From assembly GCF_028021195.1 (NCBI RefSeq), contig NZ_CP115668.1, positions 248,001 to 312,000 of the forward strand: DNA of 64,000 nt. The letters are read 5' to 3'. Below the pieces are notes generated by a model. The model was not told the DNA's origin. It saw nothing but the letters and a program-made list of their open reading frames with translations, and ran no database searches. A program made the translations under genes and the position numbers. Below are positions 8,188 through 15,520 of this stretch, piece by piece; the first letter of the stretch is position 1; the number at the start of each line of letters is the position of its first letter. Source of the stretch: Cutibacterium equinum (GTDB lineage: Bacteria; Actinomycetota; Actinomycetes; Propionibacteriales; Propionibacteriaceae).

Positions 8188-9675
8188 ATGACTGCGGCGT
8201 GGCGTTCGGAAAATACCGAAGCGTTGTACTTCGAGTTGGCGTGGACGGCTGCTCGACCGGTTCCGACCGACCTGCACACCACTGTCGCCTCCGTCGGGGC
8301 CCGTCGCACCATCGAGTGCGAGGTCACCCTGCTCGACTCCCCGGATCACCGATTGCTGAGGTCGGGAATCGTCATCGCCCACCGCGTCGTCGATGGGCTG
8401 GGGGAGTGGTACATGGACGCTCCCGAGTGGTCGCCGTGGCTTCCGGTGGACCGCTCGGTGGCCTTGGACGCTGCCGGCGAGTTACCCGAGGACTTTGCCT
8501 GTCTGGCTCGCCCCTTTCTGCGTGGGGCGACCCTGTCACCGGTTGCGGCCTTGTCGTGGGAGCGTCTTGAGACCATCCTGGAGGCCCCTGACTCCACCGC
8601 ATTGGCCCTCATCCGCGATGACCGGATTGCCGTCGCCCAGTCCGGGGTGACGACATCGAGGGTCCGTGAGCTGACCATCAACCCGTATCGCGGGCTCACC
8701 GAGGGGCAGCGAGATTGGCTCACCAGCCGCGTCCTGGCCCTGGGTGGAGTGCCTGTCACCCGTCATCCCTCGGTGTTGCGACGCCTGGGTCCGGGGGCCG
8801 GAGCCCTGACCGATTATCCGCGTCCTCATCTGCATGAGGGTGCGGGGGCGCAGGCGTGGGTGTCGGCTCAGTTGGCCGGACGGCTGCGTGACGTCGTCGA
8901 GGCGGACCTGGCCTCGCGGTGTCAGGGAATGGATCTCGGGGCGACCGAGACGACGCGCACCGAACCGCGCGTCCTTCCCGAATCCCCGGACCGCACTGAA
9001 CTGGTCGGCATGGGCTACGACCCGGTGACGACGCCAGCTCCCAGCATCCACGACGGGGTTCACGGATCCATCCGGCCTCTCCAGAAGGCCATAGGTGCCC
9101 TGTCAGAGACCCTCGACGCGATCTCGGGGCTGCTCGATCCGTCGTGGGTCGAGCGCGCCCAGGGGCTGTGTGGCCGGTTGATGGAGCTGGAGCCTGGCCG
9201 CATCAGCATCCACAGCCTTCCTCGTGAGTACTACCAGTTGCTCGAGGAGATGACGGTGGCGGCGCGGTCGCCTCGTGTCACTGTTGATCCCGACCAGCCT
9301 GCCCGCTCGATGATGAAGCGGATGCTCAAGGAGTCGGTTGCTGAAGCAGTGGCGGCCTGTGACGATCTCGAGGATTCTCAGGGATGGGTGGCGGCTGAGG
9401 CGTCTGCTCGTCATGGCCTCGCAGTGGCGGGCCTCCTCGACACTGGCCGAGCCGACAAGGTGGCCAAGCGCCTGCGCCCGGTCGTCACGGAATTGGCCCG
9501 TATCAAGGGTGGTGTGGACGAGGACGTCGATGTCTCCGAGATGTCTGCCGAGCAGGCTTTCGAGGCTGGGCGTCAGGTTGAACGAGCTCGGGCGGCCCTG
9601 TCTGCAGCTCGACAGTCGTTCCGAGATGACTGGCCACAGCATCGTCGCAAGATTCTCAAGGCTCTCCATGACTGA
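8188..9675 (+). CDS. unrecognised protein with CYTH-like N-terminus and CHAD-like helical C-terminus
   Basis: 495 residues, mostly soluble. Residues 1-95 resemble a degenerate CYTH (triphosphate tunnel) domain: a strand with 'IECEVTLLDSPDHRLLRSG', then 'GEWYMDAPEWSPWLP', where classical members have LLDTPDLRLL..G followed by a substrate-binding strand. The canonical ExExK start of active CYTH enzymes is not clear. The last 200 residues are helical and basic with many Arg/Lys/Glu pairs, as in CHAD domains, which bind polyphosphate. The gene starts two bases after topA ends and overlaps tmk by eight bases, so it is co-expressed with DNA metabolism genes. Both domain calls are inferences from pattern, not secure. 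Confidence 0.5.
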   Translation: MTAAWRSENTEALYFELAWTAARPVPTDLHTTVASVGARRTIECEVTLLDSPDHRLLRSGIVIAHRVVDGLGEWYMDAPEWSPWLPVDRSVALDAAGELPEDFACLARPFLRGATLSPVAALSWERLETILEAPDSTALALIRDDRIAVAQSGVTTSRVRELTINPYRGLTEGQRDWLTSRVLALGGVPVTRHPSVLRRLGPGAGALTDYPRPHLHEGAGAQAWVSAQLAGRLRDVVEADLASRCQGMDLGATETTRTEPRVLPESPDRTELVGMGYDPVTTPAPSIHDGVHGSIRPLQKAIGALSETLDAISGLLDPSWVERAQGLCGRLMELEPGRISIHSLPREYYQLLEEMTVAARSPRVTVDPDQPARSMMKRMLKESVAEAVAACDDLEDSQGWVAAEASARHGLAVAGLLDTGRADKVAKRLRPVVTELARIKGGVDEDVDVSEMSAEQAFEAGRQVERARAALSAARQSFRDDWPQHRRKILKALHD

Positions 9676-10372
9676 TCAGCAGACTCGTACCGGACGCGAC
9701 CTGGGCGGCCTCTTCATCGTCTTCGAGGGTGGTGATGGGGCCGGCAAGACGACCCAGTCCCGGCTGCTCGACCAGTGGCTGACCGGGAAGGGCATTTCAC
9801 ACCTCATGACCCGTGAACCTGGCGATTCCTGGCTCGGTCAGAGGATTCGAGGCCTGGTGCTGTCTCCTGAGTCGGGGGAGATCTGTCCGCGAGCCGAGGC
9901 CCTGCTGTACAACGCTGACAAGGCCCAACACGTCGAGGAGGTGGTCATACCGGCCTTGCGTGAGGGCAAGGTCGTCGTGTGTGACCGCTACATCGACTCG
10001 ACGATCGCCTACCAGGGCGCCGGACGGATTCTCGACCCTGACGAGGTGGCCCAGATTGCCGGGTGGGCCACGGCTGGCCTCGTCCCCGATCTGACGGTGT
10101 TGCTCGACGTCGACCCTCGTGAGGGAGCCGGAAAGATCGCCGCCAAGGATCGCGTGGAGGCTGCCGGGGAGGAGTTCCACCATCGGGTGCGCCAACACTT
10201 CCTCGACCTGGCCGACGCCCATCCGGAGCGTTATCTCGTCCTCAACGCGCGGGCGAGTCGTGAGGAGATCAGTGGGGAGGTCGCGAGGCGGGTGCAGGAA
10301 CTCCTCACTGATGAGCAATGGAACGGCGTCACTGCGGAGGTGTCGCCACGATCTGCAACGATAATCGTGTGA
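9668..10372 (+). CDS. tmk: thymidylate kinase
   Basis: 234 residues. The P-loop 'EGGDGAGKTTQ' lies at about residues 20-30, the DRY/F-type motif is 'CDRYIDSTIAYQGAGR', and 'LLDVDP' precedes the lid region. The enzyme phosphorylates dTMP to dTDP. The ATG overlaps the end of the upstream gene by eight bases and the stop overlaps the GTG of holB (GTGA), giving the common tmk-holB coupling. Length is slightly above the usual 205-215 because of a short N-terminal extension and a C-terminal tail. Confidence 0.95.
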   Translation: MTDQQTRTGRDLGGLFIVFEGGDGAGKTTQSRLLDQWLTGKGISHLMTREPGDSWLGQRIRGLVLSPESGEICPRAEALLYNADKAQHVEEVVIPALREGKVVVCDRYIDSTIAYQGAGRILDPDEVAQIAGWATAGLVPDLTVLLDVDPREGAGKIAAKDRVEAAGEEFHHRVRQHFLDLADAHPERYLVLNARASREEISGEVARRVQELLTDEQWNGVTAEVSPRSATIIV

Positions 10373-11577
10373 GCGATGTGTTGACCGGCGTGTGGGCCGA
10401 TCTCGTGGGTCAGGAGAAGGCCGTCGAGGTGCTGCGTCGTGCCGCGCAGGCGCAACCAGGTCGCTCCTCCCACGCCATGAGCCACGCCTGGCTCATCACC
10501 GGACCGCCAGGGTCGGGCCGATCCAACGCTGCCAAGGCCTTCGCTGCTGCGCTGCAGTGCGCCGATCACGGTTGCGGGCGGTGCAATGCCTGCCGAACCA
10601 CCTTGTCAGGGGCTCATCCGGATGTCACCCTGGTGCGCACTGAGGCGCTGTCCATCGGCGTCGACGAGGTGCGTGAGTTGGTGCGACGGGCGGCGATGAA
10701 CCCGGTGCACGGTCGTCACCAGGTGGTCGTCGTCGAGGACGCGGACCGTATCACTGAACGGGGTGCGGACGCCCTGCTCAAGGCCATCGAGGAGCCTGCG
10801 CCGAAGACTGTTTGGCTGTTGTGCGCGCCGACCCCTGAGGACGTCATCGTGACGATCAGGTCCCGGTGTCGACGTCTCCACCTGGCCACCCCACGCGATG
10901 AAGCCGTGGCAGACCTGCTCACCCGACGCGACGGGATCCCCCCTGAGATGGCCGCTGAGGCGGCCCGAGCCGGCCAGGGTCACATTGGTCGAGCGCGCCG
11001 TCTGGCCCGCGACGAGGAGGCGCGATCTCGCCGCAATGCCATCGGTGAGCTTCCCACCCGGCTGCGCAGCCTCGGGGATTGTCTGCAAGCGGCTGAGGAC
11101 CTGGTCAACCAGGCCAGCGAAGAAGCCGCCGCTGCCACTGCCGAGGTTGATGCCGCCGAGCGGGCCGAGTTGGAGAAGGCCCTGGGATTTGGTTCATCGG
11201 GGGCTCGTCCGCGCAATGCCCAGGCTGCCATCCGGGATCTGGAGAAGCAGCAGGCCGCGCGTGCGAAGCGTCTTCAGCGAGATGCCTTGGATCGCGTCTT
11301 GACGGAGTTGACGGCGTATCATCGCGATGTGCTGGCCATCCAGACCGAAGCAGTGCGTCCGGACGAGGAGAACGCCCTGCGGGGGGCTCGACTGGTCAAT
11401 GCCGGCTGGTCGGCCTCCCTGCACCGGGTGGCGCAGTCCCAGAGTCCGGAACACACCGTCGCCACCATCGACGCCATCCTCGACGCAAGGAACTCCCTTG
11501 AGCACGGGGTCACACCGCTGCTCGTGATGGAAACTCTCCTCATCGCCATGACGGGAGCAGACCGCGCCCGGTGGTGA
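10369..11577 (+). CDS. holB: DNA polymerase III delta-prime subunit
   Basis: 402 residues. It starts VSDVLTGVWADLVGQ at a GTG overlapping the tmk stop. The clamp-loader AAA+ features are the P-loop variant 'GPPGSGRSNAA' and the zinc-binding set CGRCNACRT preceded by a further Cys, followed by the 'SIGVDEVRELVRRA' block and the 'EDADRITERGADALLKAIEEPAP' segment with an SRC-like 'RSRCRRL'. In the P-loop, arginine replaces the usual lysine, consistent with delta-prime being catalytically inactive. The protein loads the sliding clamp with gamma/tau and delta. A Glu/Ala-rich linker around residues 245-290 is longer than in enterobacterial HolB. Confidence 0.93.
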   Translation: MSDVLTGVWADLVGQEKAVEVLRRAAQAQPGRSSHAMSHAWLITGPPGSGRSNAAKAFAAALQCADHGCGRCNACRTTLSGAHPDVTLVRTEALSIGVDEVRELVRRAAMNPVHGRHQVVVVEDADRITERGADALLKAIEEPAPKTVWLLCAPTPEDVIVTIRSRCRRLHLATPRDEAVADLLTRRDGIPPEMAAEAARAGQGHIGRARRLARDEEARSRRNAIGELPTRLRSLGDCLQAAEDLVNQASEEAAAATAEVDAAERAELEKALGFGSSGARPRNAQAAIRDLEKQQAARAKRLQRDALDRVLTELTAYHRDVLAIQTEAVRPDEENALRGARLVNAGWSASLHRVAQSQSPEHTVATIDAILDARNSLEHGVTPLLVMETLLIAMTGADRARW

Positions 11578-11709
11578 ATCCTGCCCGCCACGACATGACG
11601 AAGTGGATGACACCGGTGTGTTGCGGGGCTGCCGAAGCCAGTTTCGTGGCACAGTGTGAATGTGCCGTGCCGTATCCTCGGTGCGGTCCCCAAGTTGTGA
11701 GGATTGAGC

Positions 11710-12519
11710 GTGAGCAAGGCGATCAAGAGGACTGCAGCGGACTCCACCGACGCCGAGACCACCCGTGTCATCCGGACGGGAGCCTCCCGCGTGGATGCTG
11801 ATGCCAACCGCACTGAGGTCATCAACCCCGGTGATTCAGCGGACTCGGAGCGCACCAGCGTCATCGACGACGACGTCTTCCGTCCCGACACCGAGACGAC
11901 CCGCGTCGTCGACGATCGTGAGTTCGAGGAGGAGCGTCGTCGCCGCGAGCTGGCTGAGCAGCGTGCCCGCGAGCGCGCTGATCGCCAGGCGATCGAGGCT
12001 GAGCGTCAGCGTCGTGCCGCCCATGCTGCCGAACCTGAGCCCGAGCCGGTTGCTGAGCCGGCCCCCAAGCGCACCACCGACAAGGTTCTGGCCTCCTTGG
12101 GCATGTTCCTGTTCCGCATCGTCGTCGGCGGCATCCTGGGCATTCACGGATTCCAGCACCTCACCCAGCGTGATCTGACCCTGCGCGCCGTGCAGACCCT
12201 TCCGCTGTCCAGTGGATACGCCCATGTCGGCGTGTGGGTGCTCGGCATCAGTGAGTGCATCGCTGCCGTGTGCATCATCCTTGGCCTGTTCACCCGTGTC
12301 GCCGGAGTCGGTGTCATCATCATGATGGTGTTGGCGCTGACCTTCATCTTCTGGGGCAATTTCGCCATCTTCAAGACCATGGGCTTCAAGGGAGAATTGG
12401 AGCTTCTGCTGGCCGGATGTGGCGTCCTGCTGCTGTCCCTGGGCAGTGGTGGTTGGTCGATTGACGCCGCCTACCGGCGCAGTCGCGCCGCTGCGAAGGC
12501 TGAGGAGGCGGGCTACTGA
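11710..12519 (+). CDS. DoxX-family membrane protein with a threonine-repeat cytoplasmic tail
   Basis: 269 residues. The C-terminal 150 residues form a DoxX-type four-helix membrane domain (GMFLFRIVVGGILGIHGFQHL; ISECIAAVCIILGLFTR; a third and a fourth helix). DoxX proteins are linked to thiol and sulphur redox homeostasis. The N-terminal 110 residues are hydrophilic, first Asp/Thr-rich then a charged Glu/Arg coiled-coil-like stretch. Four short repeats ending in T-x-V-I/V occur at residues 17-21, 34-38, 48-52 and 63-67. I chose the GTG at 11710, seven bases after TGAGGA, over the TTG at 11704, which sits on that site. The stop overlaps the CTG of the next gene. Confidence 0.8.
   Translation: MSKAIKRTAADSTDAETTRVIRTGASRVDADANRTEVINPGDSADSERTSVIDDDVFRPDTETTRVVDDREFEEERRRRELAEQRARERADRQAIEAERQRRAAHAAEPEPEPVAEPAPKRTTDKVLASLGMFLFRIVVGGILGIHGFQHLTQRDLTLRAVQTLPLSSGYAHVGVWVLGISECIAAVCIILGLFTRVAGVGVIIMMVLALTFIFWGNFAIFKTMGFKGELELLLAGCGVLLLSLGSGGWSIDAAYRRSRAAAKAEEAGY
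12502..12508 (+). promoter_or_regulatory. strong Shine-Dalgarno site supporting a CTG start
   Basis: GAGGAGG lies inside the end of the DoxX gene, seven bases before the CTG at 12516. There is no ATG, GTG or TTG in that frame between the in-frame stop at 12501 and the GTG at 12594, which would delete about 26 conserved residues. Confidence 0.65.
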
Positions 12520-13268
12520 GCCGAGTTGTAGCGGTCGCCTTCCGCGAATACGGACAACTTTTCCACCTCGACGTCGGGACTCTCGACGTCGAGGTGGGTT
12601 CATGGTTGCTCTATCCGACCCCTGAGGGTCCACTGGTGTGCCGGTGCGTGTGGGGGCCAGAAGAGGTTGCCCTCGACGGGACCCTGCCGATGTGCGCAGG
12701 GATCGCCGACGACGAGGCCGTAGCAGCTGCGGCACGGGACCGACATCAGCGAGCCGAGATCTTGCAGACCGCTCGGCGCACCGTCGAGGACCTCGGCGTC
12801 GAGATGGAGATTCTGGCAATCGACCTGGTGGAGTCCGACGACGATCGCCTCATTGCGGTGTATTTCCGCGCTCCCCATCGCGTCGAGTTCGTCACCATCG
12901 TTGGGCCACTGGCGCGGCGCCTGCACGCACGTATTGACCTGCGTCAGTTGCGTGGCCGTGACACCGCTCGTGCCGTCGGCGGAGTGGGGGTGTGTGGCCG
13001 CCCGCTGTGTTGCCAGACCTTCCTGCCCGAGCCGTTGTCGGTACCGAATCGTCTCGTCACCCAGCAGGGGATGGCGTCCAACCCCCTGGCGGTGACCGGG
13101 GCGTGCGGCAAACTCATGTGCTGCCTGCGCTACGAGTCCCCCTATTACGCTGACTTTGAAGCTGCCTTGGGCGAAGCCAGCGGCCCGGATGGTCCAGGTT
13201 GTCCGCTGGTGTCGGCATGCTCGACGGCTGGCCGACGACGGCTGCATGAGGAACGCAAGAACGCCTGA
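12516..13268 (+). CDS. PSP1 domain protein (RicT/YaaT family), apparent CTG start
   Basis: About 250 residues. The PSP1 core is clear: 'VVAVAFREYGQLFHLDVG' at the N-terminus, 'IVGPLARRLHARIDLRQL', then two cysteine clusters, 'GVCGRPLCCQTFL' and 'GACGKLMCCLRYE'. These four-cysteine sets bind Fe-S clusters in Bacillus RicT, which acts with RicA/RicF on RNase Y; an analogous role here is inferred. PSP1 genes commonly follow holB and tmk, as here. The conserved N-terminus begins upstream of the first GTG, so a CTG start overlapping the DoxX stop and served by GAGGAGG is the best fit. After the last Cys cluster the final ~30 residues do not resemble the usual family C-terminus. Confidence 0.8.
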   Translation: MSRVVAVAFREYGQLFHLDVGTLDVEVGSWLLYPTPEGPLVCRCVWGPEEVALDGTLPMCAGIADDEAVAAAARDRHQRAEILQTARRTVEDLGVEMEILAIDLVESDDDRLIAVYFRAPHRVEFVTIVGPLARRLHARIDLRQLRGRDTARAVGGVGVCGRPLCCQTFLPEPLSVPNRLVTQQGMASNPLAVTGACGKLMCCLRYESPYYADFEAALGEASGPDGPGCPLVSACSTAGRRRLHEERKNA

Positions 13269-13281
13269 TCCAGGAGGATCC

Positions 13282-14976
13282 ATGACCCGACGCGATCCGC
13301 GACGACGCACGATTGCCGCGGCCTTGGCCGCTTGCTCCCTGGTGACGGTGGCAGCGTGCACCACCGAGGAGCCCGCCTCGGGGCCGACGATCACTCAATC
13401 CGCGTCGACACCCCAACAGTCCGCCACCGCGAAACCCGCGCCCTCGCCGTCGGTGACGGCGTCAGTCAAGCCGGCTCAGGGTAAGGCTGACCCGAACCCT
13501 CCGGTGGCCTCATTCGACGCGAAGGCCCATGCCCTCATGGCAGGTCCGCAGAGCCCAGACCGTCAGACCGTGCCCCCGGCATTGAAGGACAACAAGCAGT
13601 TCAGCGCACCGCCGGCCGGTCAAGGGATGAACCGGTACCGGTCACGCACGATTTCGTGGCGTGCATGTGGCAAGTTCGAGTGCGCCAAGGTTCTCGTGCC
13701 GCTGGACTGGGACGATCCTGACGGTCCGGCGATCACCTTGGCTCTCAAGCGCAAACCGGCCTCCTCGTCGAAGGCGACCCTTTTCGTCAACCCCGGTGGC
13801 CCTGGCGGTTCGGGCCAGGAGATGATGGACAGCTTCAAGTCGTCGGCCTTTCCCAACCATGACGTCATCGGGTGGGACCCGCGTGGAACCGGCCAGTCGA
13901 CCCACGTTGACTGTGGTCCTGCGAAGACGATGGACGCTTTGTTCAACCTTGACGCGTCCCCTGACGATGAGGTCGAGTGGCAGGCACTCGTGCGTGGCAC
14001 GCAGGATTTTGCGCGCAGTTGCCGGACCCATTCCGGGGCTCTACTGGATCACATCTCGACGATCGACACCGCTCGTGACTTGGATTATCTACGGCATCTG
14101 GTCGGGGACAAGAAGCTTGATTATCTGGGTATTTCGTACGGCACCTTCTTGGGTGCCACCTATGCCGAGTTGTACCCCGGGCGGGTTGGACGGATGGTGC
14201 TGGACTCGACGGTCAACATCACCAACCATGACACGGTGAGCCAGATCGTCGGATTCGATCGGGCTTTCGGTGACTTTGCCTCGTGGTGTGCCAAGCAGGA
14301 GGGGCGTTGCGCGCTGGGCAAGACCGAGGCCGAGGTCCGCAAGGCCACCCTGGACTTCCTCGACCGTCTTGACTCCCATCCGATCAAGGTTGAGAACCGA
14401 ACCTTGACGCAAAGCCTGGCGGCGACCGGTATCGCCTTTTTCCTGTATTCGGGCAAGGAGGCATATCCGCTTCTCGGGGGATCCTTGCAGAGTGCCATGA
14501 AGGATGGAAACGGAAGTTACCTGCTGGCGGCCTCCGATTTCTTGAACGGGCGTGGCAACAACGGTCAGTGGGAGAGGATCGCCTCTGCCTTCCCTGCGAT
14601 TTCTTGCCTGGATCAAGCTGACTTCGGTCTGAACTATCTTCGCAAGGAATGGCCCAAAGAGGCAGCGAAGGGACCGACCCTCGGCAAGGCCTTGGGGATG
14701 ACGCCGACCTGTGAGGTCTGGACCGCTCACCCGGCAGACCAGTTGTACCTGACAGCTCAGGGCGCGGCACCGATCTTGGTGCTGGGTGCCACTGGCGATC
14801 CCGCCACACCCTATGAGCAGGCCGAGTGGATGGCTGACCAGCTGGCATCGGGGGTGCTGCTGACCTGGCGGGGAGCCGGTCACTCGGCCTGGGAGTTGGG
14901 TAACCAGTGCGTCAAGAAGGCTGTTGAGGGGTACGTCAACAATGGGAAGGTCCCCAAGGACAAGACGGTTTGTTGA
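13282..14976 (+). CDS. secreted alpha/beta-hydrolase lipoprotein, tripeptidyl-aminopeptidase type
   Basis: 564 residues. The N-terminus is a lipoprotein signal (RRR, hydrophobic core, lipobox VAAC at about residues 20-23) followed by a Thr/Ser/Pro-rich linker. The catalytic domain has the oxyanion block 'NPGGPGGSG', the nucleophile elbow 'GISYGT', and a TAP-like C-terminal region with 'GATGDPATPYEQA' and 'GAGHSAWE' supplying the Asp and His. This layout is that of Streptomyces SlpD/SlpE and mycobacterial CaeA-like exported peptidases, which trim peptides or esters outside the cell. A GGAGGATCC ribosome-binding site precedes the ATG. Substrate is unknown. Confidence 0.9.
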   Translation: MTRRDPRRRTIAAALAACSLVTVAACTTEEPASGPTITQSASTPQQSATAKPAPSPSVTASVKPAQGKADPNPPVASFDAKAHALMAGPQSPDRQTVPPALKDNKQFSAPPAGQGMNRYRSRTISWRACGKFECAKVLVPLDWDDPDGPAITLALKRKPASSSKATLFVNPGGPGGSGQEMMDSFKSSAFPNHDVIGWDPRGTGQSTHVDCGPAKTMDALFNLDASPDDEVEWQALVRGTQDFARSCRTHSGALLDHISTIDTARDLDYLRHLVGDKKLDYLGISYGTFLGATYAELYPGRVGRMVLDSTVNITNHDTVSQIVGFDRAFGDFASWCAKQEGRCALGKTEAEVRKATLDFLDRLDSHPIKVENRTLTQSLAATGIAFFLYSGKEAYPLLGGSLQSAMKDGNGSYLLAASDFLNGRGNNGQWERIASAFPAISCLDQADFGLNYLRKEWPKEAAKGPTLGKALGMTPTCEVWTAHPADQLYLTAQGAAPILVLGATGDPATPYEQAEWMADQLASGVLLTWRGAGHSAWELGNQCVKKAVEGYVNNGKVPKDKTVC

Positions 14977-15122
14977 CAACAGACCATGACGAACGGACAT
15001 GGCGAGACGACGTCGAGGTGCGGCGGTATCGCTCGTCGGTGACGGCTGTTGCACAGACGTGCGTGCCTGTCTGGAGGTTTGGGAGAGGTCGTTACCCTTG
15101 TCGTCGTGAGGGGGGATCGCTC

Positions 15123-15455
15123 ATGACCTTGGGTCAGCGTCATGTCATTGGCATCATATTGCGCGTCACGGGCTTGGCCCTGCTCGCCGCCGCACTTCTT
15201 GCCCTGGAGTGGGCATGGAGGTCCCATGCGTGGAACGACTTGGAATCCGTTGACGGACAGTGCGTCATGGTCGGGTCGCGGGTCGACGACGGACGTATCC
15301 CGAAAGTGGGGTGTGACGAGGACGGCGCCCGCTACGTCAAAGATGTCGTCAAGCCTGGTACGAGTTGCCCGCAAGGATTGACGCGGGTCTCAGTCCGCCA
15401 TGAACTCAGCCACGACACCGGCTACGTCGGTGCCTTGTGCGTGCGAAATCCTTGA
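15123..15455 (+). CDS. small membrane-anchored hypothetical protein
   Basis: 110 residues. One hydrophobic helix (about residues 8-28) is followed by an exported domain of about 80 residues with four cysteines (in 'GQCVMVG', 'VGCDED', 'TSCPQG' and 'GALCVRN'), probably two disulphides. The pattern resembles small actinobacterial secreted proteins of the LppU type but I do not recognise a named family. The ATG follows GAGGGGGGA. It lies downstream of the peptidase lipoprotein and ends at a strong hairpin shared with the convergent DUF885 gene. Confidence 0.65.
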   Translation: MTLGQRHVIGIILRVTGLALLAAALLALEWAWRSHAWNDLESVDGQCVMVGSRVDDGRIPKVGCDEDGARYVKDVVKPGTSCPQGLTRVSVRHELSHDTGYVGALCVRNP

Positions 15456-15469
15456 TGTGAGAAGGCCTG

Positions 15470-15510
15470 CCCTGATCCCACCGATTCGTCGCCGATCGGC
15501 AGGATCAGGG
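15470..15510. terminator. bidirectional hairpin between convergent genes
   Basis: CCCTGATCC (15470-15478) pairs perfectly with GGATCAGGG (15502-15510), with an inner CCGAT/ATCGG stem. It sits between the ends of the small membrane protein gene and DUF885. There is no clear T-run, so factor-independent termination is likely but not certain. Confidence 0.6.
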
Positions 15511-15520
15511 GCATCAATCG

